Below, piece after piece: positions 7,434 through 15,541 of a stretch of 64,000 nucleotides of DNA. The DNA comes from Mesorhizobium sp. (GTDB lineage Bacteria > Pseudomonadota > Alphaproteobacteria > Rhizobiales > Rhizobiaceae). The stretch spans positions 1 to 64,000 of the forward strand of contig NZ_JAFKIC010000121.1 in the NCBI RefSeq assembly GCF_017306585.1, written 5' to 3'. A model generated the notes under the pieces. The model was not told where the DNA came from and searched no databases. It worked only from the letters and a program-made list of their open reading frames with translations. The translations under genes were made by a program, and so were the position numbers. Numbering within the stretch: position 1 is the stretch's first letter; each line of letters begins with the position of its first letter.

Positions 7434-8240
7434 ATGAATCTGTTTCGCAACGTCGTGTTCATCGCGGCGATCGCCGGGCTCGTGGCCGGCGTCGCCCTCG
7501 CCTGCATGCAGGCCTACGCCACCGTGCCGCTGATCCTCAAGGCGGAGGTCCACGAACAGGCCGAAGGCGGCCACAGCCATGAAAATGCCGCCGCACCGGC
7601 GCCGGCCGATGCGGCCACCGGCAACGCAATGAGCTCCTCGGCGCCTGCCGCCTCGAATGCCATGACTCCGGCTCCCGCCGCGCAAGCCGCGCCCGAGGAA
7701 GACGAGGGTTGGGCGCCCGCCGACGGCTTCGAACGGTTTGCCTACAACGTGGTGTCCAATGTCGTTACCGGCATCGGCTTCGCGCTGGTCCTGGTCGCCG
7801 TTTCGGAATTCGCCGGCGGCATCGGCAACTGGCGCCAGGGCGTGTTCTGGGGCCTGGCTGGTTTTGCCATATTCACGCTGGCACCCGGTCTCGGCCTGCC
7901 GCCGGAACTTCCGGCCATGCCCGCGGCCGACCTGACGCAGCGCCAGATCTGGTGGCTGGCGACCGTGGTTGCGACTGCCATCGGGCTCGGCCTGATCGCT
8001 TTCCGCAAATCGCTGCCGCTGACCATCCTTGCCGTCCTGCTGATCGTTGCTCCGCATATTGTCGGCGCGCCGCAGCCCGACAGCTTCGAGACACCGATCC
8101 CGGAGGGGCTGCACCACCAGTTCGTGGTCGCGGTGACGCTGACCAATCTGGTGTTCTGGCTGGTTCTCGGCGCTGTGGTCGGTATCGTACGCGGCCGCTT
8201 CACCGGCACCGCCACCAGCCTGCGCGACAGCTTTGCCTGA
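7434..8240 (+). CDS. cbtA: Cobalt transporter subunit CbtA
   Basis: A 268-residue inner-membrane protein with a first helix at about 8-28, an Ala/Pro-rich linker with His residues (EGGHSHENAAA, about 44-95), and four to five further helices. This is the CbtA pattern of a predicted cobalt transporter that partners CbtB. The conserved membrane-embedded stretches include NVVTGIGFALVLVAVSEFAGG and a C-terminal VFWLVLGAVVG. It lies 16 bases downstream of cbtB under the same riboswitch and overlaps the next gene, cobU, by eight bases. Co-expression with cobalamin synthesis genes fits a role in supplying Co2+. Confidence 0.92.
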   Translation: MNLFRNVVFIAAIAGLVAGVALACMQAYATVPLILKAEVHEQAEGGHSHENAAAPAPADAATGNAMSSSAPAASNAMTPAPAAQAAPEEDEGWAPADGFERFAYNVVSNVVTGIGFALVLVAVSEFAGGIGNWRQGVFWGLAGFAIFTLAPGLGLPPELPAMPAADLTQRQIWWLATVVATAIGLGLIAFRKSLPLTILAVLLIVAPHIVGAPQPDSFETPIPEGLHHQFVVAVTLTNLVFWLVLGAVVGIVRGRFTGTATSLRDSFA

Positions 8241-8748
8241 TCGCGGCAAGCTGACCTTCCTCATCGGCGGTGCGCGTTCCGGAAAGAGCGCGCACGCCGA
8301 AACACTTTTAACCGCCTTGCCCGCGCCATGGGCCTATATCGCCACCGCGCAAGCCTATGATGACGAGATGCGTGAGCGCATCGCGCTGCACCGCTCGCGG
8401 CGCGGCGCGGGCTGGACGACCATCGACGCGCCGCTCGATCTTTGCGAAGCGCTCGAGGCCCTGCCGGACGGCCAGCCGGCGCTTGTTGACTGCCTGACGC
8501 TGTGGCTGACCAATCACATGCTTGCCGATCACGATGTGGCGGCCGAGTGCCGGCGGCTGGCCGACGTGCTGTCGCGGCCGCGCGGGCCGTGGTTCGTGGT
8601 TTCCAACGAGGTCGGCCAGGGCATTGTGCCGGACAATGCGCTGGCGCGGCGTTTTCGCGACGACGCCGGACGGCTCAACCAGCAGGTCGCGGCGATTGCC
8701 GATACGGTGCTGCTGATGGTGGCGGGGCTGCCGCTGAAGGTGAAGTGA
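8233..8748 (+). CDS. cobU: Adenosylcobinamide kinase / guanylyltransferase (CobU/CobP)
   Basis: The bifunctional enzyme that phosphorylates adenosylcobinamide and then attaches GMP, late in the nucleotide-loop assembly of cobalamin. The protein has 171 residues, with Walker A GGARSGKS at 12-19, the family block IALHRSRRGAGWTTID, and DCLTLWLTN and VSNEVGQGIVPDN further on. The only available start is TTG at 8233, inside the end of cbtA (eight-base overlap), so expression is probably coupled to the riboswitch transcript. In alphaproteobacterial nomenclature the same protein is CobP. It is followed by cobO after one base. Confidence 0.92.
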   Translation: MPDRGKLTFLIGGARSGKSAHAETLLTALPAPWAYIATAQAYDDEMRERIALHRSRRGAGWTTIDAPLDLCEALEALPDGQPALVDCLTLWLTNHMLADHDVAAECRRLADVLSRPRGPWFVVSNEVGQGIVPDNALARRFRDDAGRLNQQVAAIADTVLLMVAGLPLKVK

Positions 8749-8749
8749 G

Positions 8750-9373
8750 ATGACCGACGCCAAGACCATCGACGACCAGGACGAAGAACGCCATCGCGCC
8801 AAAATGGCCAAGCGCAAGGCGGTGCAGGACGCCGAAGTGGCGGCCAAGACGATCGAGAAGGGGCTGCTCATCGTCAACACCGGCCCCGGCAAGGGCAAAA
8901 CCACCGCCGCCTTCGGCCTGGCGCTGCGGATGCTTGGCTATGGCAAGCGCGTCGGTGTCGTGCAGTTCATCAAAGGCAAGTGGCACACCGGCGAGAAGGA
9001 TGCTTTCGCCGCCTTCGGCGACCGTGTCGTCTGGCATGCGATGGGTGAGGGTTTTACCTGGGAGACGCAGGATCTGAAGCGCGACATCGCCGCCGCCGAG
9101 GCCGCCTGGGCCAAGGCCCTGGAACTGATCGCCGATCCGTCGATCAGCCTCGTCGTGCTCGACGAACTCAACATCGCGCTGCGCTACGACTATCTCGACC
9201 TGGACAAGGTGGTTGCCGCTCTGAAGGACCGCCGTCAGGACCTGCATGTCATCGTCACAGGCCGCAATGCAAAGCCGGCGCTGGTCGAGGCGGCGGATCT
9301 CGTCACCGAGATGGGGCTGACCAAGCACCATTTCTCGGCGGGCGTGAAGGCGCAGCAGGGGATCGAGTTCTAG
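8750..9373 (+). CDS. cobO: Cob(I)yrinic acid a,c-diamide adenosyltransferase (CobO)
   Basis: A 207-residue cytoplasmic ATP:corrinoid adenosyltransferase of the CobA/CobO/BtuR type. The P-loop NTGPGKGKTT is at 43-52, followed by QFIKGKW and the LVVLDELNIAL strand-helix that closes the site. It adds the 5'-deoxyadenosyl group to the corrinoid cobalt. The N-terminal extension rich in charged residues (1-37) is usual for the family and helps cover the active site. It begins one base after the cobU stop and ends convergent with cobD, with a four-base overlap of the two 3' ends (9370-9373). Confidence 0.95.
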   Translation: MTDAKTIDDQDEERHRAKMAKRKAVQDAEVAAKTIEKGLLIVNTGPGKGKTTAAFGLALRMLGYGKRVGVVQFIKGKWHTGEKDAFAAFGDRVVWHAMGEGFTWETQDLKRDIAAAEAAWAKALELIADPSISLVVLDELNIALRYDYLDLDKVVAALKDRRQDLHVIVTGRNAKPALVEAADLVTEMGLTKHHFSAGVKAQQGIEF

Positions 9374-10344
9374 AACGCCAGAACGACGATCACCGAGACC
9401 AGGCCGAACAGCGCGATCAGCAGATAGTCGGCGACGCGGTAAAGCGTCAGCGCATGCCTGATGTCGGCGCTGTCGACATCGCGGCGGCCGCCTTCGCCCA
9501 TGAAGACGTCGTCAACCACCACGCCGCCATAGCTGCGCGGCCCGGCGAGCGCGAGACCAAGCGCACCGGCCATCGCCGCTTCCGGCCAGCCGGCATTGGG
9601 CGAGCGGTGTTTCCTGGCGTCGCGCAGCACCGCTTGCCAGGCGTTGCGCGGATTGGCTCCTTTGACCAGGACGGCGGCGAGCACGATGAGCAGCGCGGTC
9701 AGGCGGGATGCCGGCAGGTTGATCCAATCGTCGAAGCGCGCCGCCGCCCAGCCGAACGCCTCGTGGCGCGGGGTGCGGTGGCCGATCATCGAATCCGCGG
9801 TGTTGGCCGCCTTGTAGGCGGCGCCGCCGGCAAGGCCGCCGACACCGGTCCAGAAGGCGGGAGCGACGATACCGTCTGAAAAGTTCTCGGCCAGGCTCTC
9901 GATCGCCGCGCGGCAGACGGCGGCCCTGTCGAGCGTCTCGGGGTCGCGCCCGACGATCCGCGAGACGGCGGCGCGGCCCATTGTCAGGCCGCCCGAATCG
10001 AGCGCGTCGGCGACGGCCTCGACATGCTCATGGAGGCTCTTCTGCGACAGAAGCGATGTCGCCATAAGCGCGGCAACGATCAGGCCCATGGGAACGAACC
10101 AGATCAGCACGAGCTGGATGGTGAGGCCGATCAGCGCCGGCACCAGCACGATCACCAGCAGCGCCTGGACGCCGCGTTGGCGACGCAGCGCGTCGGGATC
10201 AGCGGGGCGGTTGAGCCTCAGATCGAGAAAGGATATCAGCCTGCCGAACCAGGTTACCGGATGGCCGATGGCGCGGAACAGCCGGTCCGGGTAACCGAGC
10301 GGGAATTCGATAACCAGTGACAGGAAAGCGATCAGGACTGACAT
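9370..10344 (-). CDS. cobD: Adenosylcobinamide-phosphate synthase (CobD/CbiB)
   Basis: A 324-residue membrane enzyme that amidates adenosylcobyric acid with aminopropanol phosphate. Family blocks visible include GHPVTWFGRLI near the N-terminus, SIVGRDPETLD-like VSRIVGRDPETLD, ESLAENFSDGIVAPAFW, NTADSMIGHRTPRHEAFGWAAARFDD and the PNAGWPEAAMAGAL motif. The start at 10344 gives the usual N-terminus MSVLIAFLSLVIEFPLGYP; an open frame continues upstream but lacks family resemblance. Its start codon overlaps that of the divergent cobC in the sequence CATG. The Shine-Dalgarno is weak. Confidence 0.93.
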   Translation of the reverse strand: MSVLIAFLSLVIEFPLGYPDRLFRAIGHPVTWFGRLISFLDLRLNRPADPDALRRQRGVQALLVIVLVPALIGLTIQLVLIWFVPMGLIVAALMATSLLSQKSLHEHVEAVADALDSGGLTMGRAAVSRIVGRDPETLDRAAVCRAAIESLAENFSDGIVAPAFWTGVGGLAGGAAYKAANTADSMIGHRTPRHEAFGWAAARFDDWINLPASRLTALLIVLAAVLVKGANPRNAWQAVLRDARKHRSPNAGWPEAAMAGALGLALAGPRSYGGVVVDDVFMGEGGRRDVDSADIRHALTLYRVADYLLIALFGLVSVIVVLAF

Positions 10345-11389
10345 GAAGCTTCTTGAAGGAGCGGTGGACCATGGTGGAAGTCTCGGCCGGGCGAGGGCGC
10401 TTTTCCCCAATGCCGTGCTGCCTTTCGTCGACCTCTCGACCGGTATCAATCCGCACTCCTACCCGCTTTTCGACCTGCCCGCCACCTCGCTGTGGCGCTT
10501 GCCGGAAGCCGCGCGCGGACGCGAGCTGATCGGGATCGCGACAACAACCTATGGCGCACCCTCGCCAGCCAATGTCGTCGCGGCGCCGGGCACGCAGATC
10601 CTGCTGCCGCGGGTGGCATCGCTGATCGCGCCCGGCAGGGCGCTTGTCCTGGGGCCGACCTATGCCGAACATGCCCGCGCCGCCGACATCGCCGGGCACG
10701 AGGTGGCCGAGGTCAGCGATTTCGCCGCGCTGGCGGGCGCCGACCTTGCCATCGTCGTCAATCCGAACAACCCGGATGGGCGCGTCATCGAGCGGGACAG
10801 GTTGCTTGCGCTAGCGGCCGGCCTGCGCGCCAAAGGCGGTCTGCTGGTCGTTGATGAAGCATTCATGGATGTCGGCCCGCGCGAGCACAGTCTCGCCGGC
10901 GACGCCGACCGGGGCGGTATCGTGGTGCTGCGTTCGTTCGGCAAGTTCTTCGGCCTCGCCGGCCTGCGGCTCGGGTTCGCGCTTTCCGATGCCGAGACCG
11001 TCAGACGGCTCGATACGCAGTTCGGGCCCTGGGCCGTCGCTGGACCGGCCTTGGAATACGGCATCCGCGCGCTTGCCGATATCGCCTGGCAGGACGCGAT
11101 GCGCGGTTCGCTGGCGGATGCGTCGGCGCGGCTGGACGCGCTGTTCGGCCGCTTCGGCGTTCCCGTTGCGGGTGGCACCACTTTGTTCCGCTATCTCAGC
11201 TCGCTGGATGCAGCCGGTCTGTTCTCGGCGCTCGGCGAGGCCGGCATCCTGCTTCGGCATTTTGCCGACCGGCCGCATGTCCTGCGGGCAGGCCTGCCGG
11301 GGAGCGAGGAGGAATGGCAGCGGCTTGAGAGTGCCCTTGCGGTCTGGGCGTCGCGGCGCGAGGATCAGCCAAAAGGTTCGAAACGATGA
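10343..11389 (+). CDS. cobC: Threonine-phosphate decarboxylase (CobC, PLP-dependent)
   Basis: Makes (R)-1-amino-2-propanol O-2-phosphate, the substrate that CobD attaches to the corrin ring. The protein has 348 residues of the class I/II aminotransferase fold. Visible are the N-terminal signature DHGGSLGRARALFP ... VDLSTGINPHSYP, NPNNPDGR, the DEAFMD strand, and SFGKFFGLAGLRLG with the PLP lysine near residue 200. AGGA lies five bases before the ATG, which overlaps the cobD start codon on the other strand. The 3' end overlaps the next gene by four bases (ATGA), so a tyrosine-phosphatase-like protein is coupled to it. Confidence 0.93.
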   Translation: MKLLEGAVDHGGSLGRARALFPNAVLPFVDLSTGINPHSYPLFDLPATSLWRLPEAARGRELIGIATTTYGAPSPANVVAAPGTQILLPRVASLIAPGRALVLGPTYAEHARAADIAGHEVAEVSDFAALAGADLAIVVNPNNPDGRVIERDRLLALAAGLRAKGGLLVVDEAFMDVGPREHSLAGDADRGGIVVLRSFGKFFGLAGLRLGFALSDAETVRRLDTQFGPWAVAGPALEYGIRALADIAWQDAMRGSLADASARLDALFGRFGVPVAGGTTLFRYLSSLDAAGLFSALGEAGILLRHFADRPHVLRAGLPGSEEEWQRLESALAVWASRREDQPKGSKR

Positions 11390-11895
11390 TCCATGTCTGC
11401 TCGCTGTCGAAGGTCGAGGAAACGGTGGCCAGGACCGGCGCCGAACGGCTGCTGTCCTTGCTGGCCGCCGGGACGGATGTGGTCCGTCCCGCCTCGATCA
11501 CCAGGGAAAACCATCTGCATCTGGTGATGCACGATATCGCGGTGGCGCAGGACGGCATGACCATGCCGGGCGAGGAGCATGTGCGCAACCTGCTCGATTT
11601 CGCGCGCCGCTGGGACCTGATGAAACCGATGGTGGTGCATTGCTATGCCGGGATCAGCCGCTCGACGGCCTCGGCTTATATCATCACGGCGGCCCTGGCG
11701 CCGAAACGTGACGAGATGGAACTGGCGCGGACGTTGCGCGCACTCTCGCCCTCGGCGACGCCCAATCCGCGCCTGATAGCCGTGGCCGACACGCTGCTCG
11801 GCCGCGAGGGCCGCATGATCGAAGCGATCAAGTCGATCGGACGCGGCGCCGATGCGTTTGAAGGCACGCCATTTGAGCTGAAGATCGATAGCTAG
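11386..11895 (+). CDS. Tyrosine/dual-specificity phosphatase-like protein
   Basis: A 169-residue cytoplasmic protein with the HCx5R phosphatase P-loop: His85, Cys86 and Arg92 in HCYAGISRSTAS. A candidate general-acid region lies before it (HDIAVAQDGM, about 49-58). The family removes phosphate from tyrosine residues or small phosphorylated molecules through a cysteinyl-phosphate. It overlaps cobC by four bases, and nothing else follows on this strand until repeats, so it belongs to the cobalamin unit. Alpha-ribazole-phosphate phosphatase is not otherwise visible here; this could fill that step, but that is only inference. A stand-alone signalling role is equally possible. Confidence 0.82.
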   Translation: MIHVCSLSKVEETVARTGAERLLSLLAAGTDVVRPASITRENHLHLVMHDIAVAQDGMTMPGEEHVRNLLDFARRWDLMKPMVVHCYAGISRSTASAYIITAALAPKRDEMELARTLRALSPSATPNPRLIAVADTLLGREGRMIEAIKSIGRGADAFEGTPFELKIDS

Positions 11896-11940
11896 CTGAC
11901 CACCGTAACCTCGGAAATTGGCAGAAGCATACTCAGCGTC

Positions 11941-12121
11941 GTCATCCACGGGCGGAGCAGGAGCGAAGCTCCGTCGCGGAGACCCGAGGATCCATGCCGC
12001 GACCTTAGCTGACAGGTGCAGCGGAGCAGAATTCTGTACCGTGGCGCGCGCTTCCGAGTCCCGGCATGGATCCTGGGGTCTGCGCCGCGTCGCTGCGCTC
12101 CTTGCTTCGCCCCAGGATGAC
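11941..12121. repeat. Long imperfect inverted repeat, intergenic element
   Basis: The ends are GTCATCC (11941-11947) and GGATGAC (12115-12121), and an inner pair GGATCCATGCCG (11988-11999) / CGGCATGGATCC (12062-12073) is perfectly complementary. The arms between share further complementary stretches (for example GAAGC, GGGTCT/AGACCC). This looks like a multi-copy rhizobial intergenic palindrome lying between the convergent PTP-like and creatininase genes, and it could act as a bidirectional transcript end. Confidence 0.7.
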
Positions 12122-12199
12122 GAAGGGGAAAGGCTTCGGCCAATCTCGGAGAGGCGCGCTGCCAGCGGACGGTCAGAACATCTGTGTCAGGCAACCATC

Positions 12200-13003
12200 C
12201 TACTTCAGCCACTCGGTGAGCTTCGCCTTCCTCACGTCCCTGAGCAGGCCGATGAAGCCATTGGCTTGATGCTCCGCGGTCAATCGGCCTTTTTCGGCCG
12301 TCGCGATGCTGGCGTCGCCGACCACGCCGTTGGGGTTCAAGTCGCTGGCGATCCAGGCGAAGGCATGCGTGCCGGTCTGGCGCAGCAGCGAGAATCCCTT
12401 CTCGGCCTTGGCCACGTTGGAAATGAAATTGTCGGCCTTGCCCATGTCGACGAGATCGGGGCGGAAATGCAGCATCAGCGAGGTCTCGACATCGCCGCCA
12501 TGGATGCCGTGTCGATCCTCGAGTTCGGTGTACATGCCGGCCGGGCGGCCGAAGCGCTGCCAGCTCGTCTTCACCGCCAGCATCTTTTCGCGCACGCGCA
12601 ATTCGCGCGTGATGATGCCCATGATCTCCTCATTGCCGCCATGCGAGTTGACGACGACGAGCTTGCGCACGCCGGCGCGCGCGATGGAGAGGCCGAGCTC
12701 GGTCCAGGTTTCGACCAGCGTGGTTGCCGGCAAGGTGAGCGTGCCCGGCGCATGCAGATGCTCGTTCGACTTGCCCACCGCCTGGACCGGCAGGATGCGG
12801 ATGTCGAGATCATCGGACAGGCGAGCGATCACCGTGTCGAGCATGCCGTTCATGATCGAGGTGTCGGTCGAAACGGGCAGATGCGGGCCGTGCTGCTCGA
12901 TCGCGGCCACCGGCAGCACCGCGATTGTCGCTTCGGGATCGATCGAGGCGTATTCTGTGGTCCGGTAGTCGCCCCACCAGACGCGTCTCTTGGCTGCTGT
13001 CAT
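12200..13003 (-). CDS. Creatininase-family amidohydrolase
   Basis: A 267-residue cytoplasmic metalloenzyme. The metal-binding elements of the creatininase family are visible: AAIEQHGPHLPVSTDT (Glu and His), then VNSHGGNEEI, and HGGDVETSLML. Family members open cyclic amides (creatinine) or deformylate pyrimidine intermediates, so the fold alone does not fix the substrate. The ATG at 13003 starts the conserved part, with AGGCAGGAC upstream. It lies 55 bases after the ridA-like gene on the same strand and faces away from an ABC transporter/deaminase operon, suggesting joint catabolism of an imported ring nitrogen compound. No creatinase gene is seen, so full creatinine degradation is not encoded here. 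Confidence 0.82.
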   Translation of the reverse strand: MTAAKRRVWWGDYRTTEYASIDPEATIAVLPVAAIEQHGPHLPVSTDTSIMNGMLDTVIARLSDDLDIRILPVQAVGKSNEHLHAPGTLTLPATTLVETWTELGLSIARAGVRKLVVVNSHGGNEEIMGIITRELRVREKMLAVKTSWQRFGRPAGMYTELEDRHGIHGGDVETSLMLHFRPDLVDMGKADNFISNVAKAEKGFSLLRQTGTHAFAWIASDLNPNGVVGDASIATAEKGRLTAEHQANGFIGLLRDVRKAKLTEWLK

Positions 13004-13058
13004 GTCCTGCCTCTTCAGATTGCCCGGCAGACGTAGCGCGGCGTGGGCGGCCTGTCGA

Positions 13059-13442
13059 TCACCCGGCGGCGATAGCCTCGACCTCGACCTTGAATTCCGG
13101 CCGGGCAAAGCCTGAGACGATCATCAGCGTCGAGGCCGGGGCCGGGCTCGAAAACAGCCTGTCGCGGACGTCCATATAGGGCCGCAGATGGGCGCGGTCG
13201 GTGACATAGGCGTTGATGCGTACGATATCGCCGAGCCCCAATCCTGCCTCGCCGAGCACGGCCGCTATGTTGCGAAAGCAGAGCTCGGCCTGTGCGCCGG
13301 CATCTTCCGGTATCTGATCGTCCAGGGTGATCGCGACCTGGCCCGAACACAGCACCAGCCGCTTGCCGGCCGGCACCTCGACGCCATGGCTGTAGCGGGC
13401 AAAGGGCGGTTTGATCGACTTGGGGGTGAGGAATTTGAACAT
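13059..13442 (-). CDS. RidA/YjgF-family enamine or imine deaminase
   Basis: A 127-residue protein of the RidA family, which hydrolyses reactive enamine/imine intermediates and often assists catabolic pathways (as RutC does in pyrimidine breakdown). Visible features are LVLCSGQVAIT, the QAELCFRNIAAVLGEAGLGLGDIVRINAYVTD core and a terminal FARPEFKVEVEAIA, where family members normally have R-P-x-[LF]-x-VEVEA. The conserved catalytic Arg is present in this block. The start at 13442 follows GGAGAC. It precedes the creatininase gene and is divergent from the ABC transporter operon, sharing a 264-base intergenic region. Confidence 0.88.
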   Translation of the reverse strand: MFKFLTPKSIKPPFARYSHGVEVPAGKRLVLCSGQVAITLDDQIPEDAGAQAELCFRNIAAVLGEAGLGLGDIVRINAYVTDRAHLRPYMDVRDRLFSSPAPASTLMIVSGFARPEFKVEVEAIAAG

Positions 13443-13629
13443 GGCAGTCTCCGGTTTGCGCCAGCCTAGGGCCTGATGCATCACACCTTCAAGATGGCGG
13501 TGCATGCTGGCTGCGCGATTGTGGACAGCCGTTCAAAAAATAGGCACGATGCCTTCGGTGCAGCACGACCTTTCCGGCTTTCGCAGATGGCTGTGGTGCA
13601 GGCGGGCGGGTCCCGGCGCGAGACGCCGG

Positions 13630-13645
13630 TGGCATGTGTCTTGCT
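13630..13645 (+). promoter_or_regulatory. Sigma-54 (RpoN) promoter
   Basis: TGGCATGTGTCTTGCT matches the -24/-12 consensus TGGCACG-N4-TTGCW in all but one base, with the required GG-N10-GC spacing. It lies about 60 bases upstream of the transporter operon's first ATG and points toward it. A weak dyad GCAC-N10-GTGC at 13544-13561 could be an enhancer site, but it does not have NtrC spacing. Sigma-54 control fits a nitrogen-scavenging operon. Confidence 0.7.
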
Positions 13646-13706
13646 TCTTGATTCTCTGGTGTCGAGCCTGGCGCGTGGAGCGCCGGAGCAAACAAAGGGT
13701 GGTGTG

Positions 13707-14711
13707 ATGTACGCAAAACAGAAGATTTCGGCGGCGACGGTGGCCCTGCTTGCCGCCAGCACGCTGGGCGCGGCCGCGAATGAAAAAGTGACCTTCGGCA
13801 CCAACTGGCTGGCTGAGCCTGAACATGGCGGCTACTATCAGGCCGTGGCGGACGGCACCTATGCCGCCTGCGGCCTCGACGTCACCATCATGCAGGGCGG
13901 GCCACAGGTTGCCGGCCGGCCGATGCTGTTAGCCGGCAAGCTCGATTTCTACATGGGCGGCAATCTGCTGTCGGCCTTCGATGCCGTCCAGCAAGGCATT
14001 CCGATGCGCGTGGTGGCCGCCGATTTCCAGAAGGATCCGCAGGTCATCATGTCCCACCCTGGCGAGGGGCTCGACAAATGGGAGGATCTGAAGAACGCTG
14101 ACCAGTATATTCTTGGTGACGAAGGCGTGCAGACCTTCTTCCAGTGGATGGTCACGGCGCTCGGCTTCGATGCGGCCAAGCGCGCGCCTTACACCTACAA
14201 CACCGCTCCCTTCATCGCCAACAAGAAGTCGATCCAGCAGGGCTACGTCACCTCGGAGCCGTTCGCGGTGAAGAAGGAAGGCGGCTTCGTGCCCAACCAG
14301 TTCCTGCTCGCCGACTATGGCTGGGATACCTATTCGACGACGATCGAGGTGATGCAGGACACGATCGACAAGAAGCCGGAGGTGGTCCAGTGCTTCGTCG
14401 ATGGCTCGGCAAAGGGCTGGTACAAATATCTCTACGGTGACAACAAGGCCGCCAACGACATGATCAAGAAAGACAATCCTGACATGACGGATGAGCAGAT
14501 CGCCTTCTCGATCGAGCAGATGAAGAAGTTCGGCCTCGCCGATTCCGGCGACACCGAGAAGCTCGGCATCGGCGCCATGACCGACGCGCGGATCAAGAGT
14601 TTCTACGACAAGATGGTCAAGGCCAAGGTTACGCCCGCAGGCATCGATATCACCAAGGGCTACACGCTGGCTTTCGTCAACAAGGGCGTCGGGCTCGAGC
14701 TGAAGAAATAG
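13707..14711 (+). CDS. NMT1/THI5-like ABC transporter substrate-binding protein
   Basis: A periplasmic solute receptor of 334 residues. The signal peptide is at about 1-22 (MYAKQKISAATVALLAASTL ... AAA). The mature part begins NEKVTFGTNWLAEPEHGGYYQAVADGTY, the N-terminal hallmark of NMT1/THI5-like receptors, which bind small molecules such as hydroxymethylpyrimidine, riboflavin or taurine. It is the first gene of a long operon with ATPase, permease, deaminase, FAD oxidase and two flavin reductases. The ATG at 13707 is chosen because the signal peptide begins there and AAAGGGTGG lies upstream. A cyclic nitrogen compound is the likely ligand, judged from the enzymes that follow. Confidence 0.88.
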   Translation: MYAKQKISAATVALLAASTLGAAANEKVTFGTNWLAEPEHGGYYQAVADGTYAACGLDVTIMQGGPQVAGRPMLLAGKLDFYMGGNLLSAFDAVQQGIPMRVVAADFQKDPQVIMSHPGEGLDKWEDLKNADQYILGDEGVQTFFQWMVTALGFDAAKRAPYTYNTAPFIANKKSIQQGYVTSEPFAVKKEGGFVPNQFLLADYGWDTYSTTIEVMQDTIDKKPEVVQCFVDGSAKGWYKYLYGDNKAANDMIKKDNPDMTDEQIAFSIEQMKKFGLADSGDTEKLGIGAMTDARIKSFYDKMVKAKVTPAGIDITKGYTLAFVNKGVGLELKK

Positions 14712-14722
14712 GCCGCCCCGGG

Positions 14723-15541
14723 ATGATGCGGGAACAGGTGGCGCAAGCGCCGACAGCCGCGCCGGCGCTGCTTTCGCTGCGCGGCGTCGGCAAGGTCTTT
14801 TCCAATGGCGTGACGGCACTGAGCGATGTCGACCTGACGATCCGGGAAGGCGATTTCCTCAGCCTGCTTGGGCCGTCCGGCTGCGGCAAGTCGACGGCGC
14901 TTCGGCTGATCGCCGGCCTGTCGACACCGACGTCCGGCGTGCTCGACTGGCGCGGCGGCGGCTCGCTCGACCGGGCCAATATCGGCTTCGTCTTCCAGGA
15001 GCCGACGCTGCTGCCCTGGGCCAGCGTCTTCGACAATGTCTGGCTGCCGCTCAGGCTGAAGGGCATTTCCCGCGCCAGGGCCGCGCCGGCGGTGAAGGAG
15101 ATGCTGGCACGGGTTCACCTCACCGGTTTCGAGGACGCGGTGCCGCGCGAACTGTCGGGCGGCATGAAAATGCGCGTCTCCATCGCACGCGCCATGGTGA
15201 CCAAGCCGCGCGTGCTGTTGATGGACGAGCCGTTCGCGGCACTCGACGAGATCACCCGCTTCAAGCTCAACAACGACCTTCTCGAGCTCTGGCAGGATGA
15301 GCGCTTCACCGTGGTCTTCGTCACCCATAGCGTCTTCGAAAGCGTGTTCCTGTCCAACCGCGTCGTCGTCATGGCGGCGCGGCCGGGCAGGGTGTTCGAC
15401 GAACTCGCCATCGAGGCCGCCTATCCGCGCGACGAGGCGTTCCGTACCTCGCCCGACTATGCCGCCCTTTGCCGTCAGGCCTCGGATGTGCTGGTCAACG
15501 CCATCAATTCCACGACAGGTCCCCATCATGACGGTCATTGA
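14723..15541 (+). CDS. ABC transporter ATP-binding protein (TauB/SsuB type)
   Basis: A 272-residue cytoplasmic ATPase. It has Walker A GPSGCGKST at 50-58, Q-loop FVFQEPTLLPW, signature LSGGMKMRVSIARA, Walker B VLLMDEPFAALDE and the switch histidine in VFVTHSVFE. This is the nitrate/sulfonate/taurine and thiamine-pyrimidine importer branch. It begins 11 bases after the receptor gene, and the permease start lies inside its last 14 bases, as expected for one importer complex. Two ATG codons at the start are nearly adjacent; 14723 is used. Confidence 0.92.
   Translation: MMREQVAQAPTAAPALLSLRGVGKVFSNGVTALSDVDLTIREGDFLSLLGPSGCGKSTALRLIAGLSTPTSGVLDWRGGGSLDRANIGFVFQEPTLLPWASVFDNVWLPLRLKGISRARAAPAVKEMLARVHLTGFEDAVPRELSGGMKMRVSIARAMVTKPRVLLMDEPFAALDEITRFKLNNDLLELWQDERFTVVFVTHSVFESVFLSNRVVVMAARPGRVFDELAIEAAYPRDEAFRTSPDYAALCRQASDVLVNAINSTTGPHHDGH

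Noticed and set aside
12200..13003. Full creatinine-to-glycine pathway with the sarcosine oxidase genes
   Set aside because: No creatinase (M24-type) gene is visible in the window, and creatininase-family proteins have several other functions.
13544..13561. NtrC enhancer candidate GCAC-N10-GTGC upstream of the sigma-54 promoter
   Set aside because: NtrC sites have seven bases between these half sites; ten does not fit, so it is only mentioned as a weak dyad.
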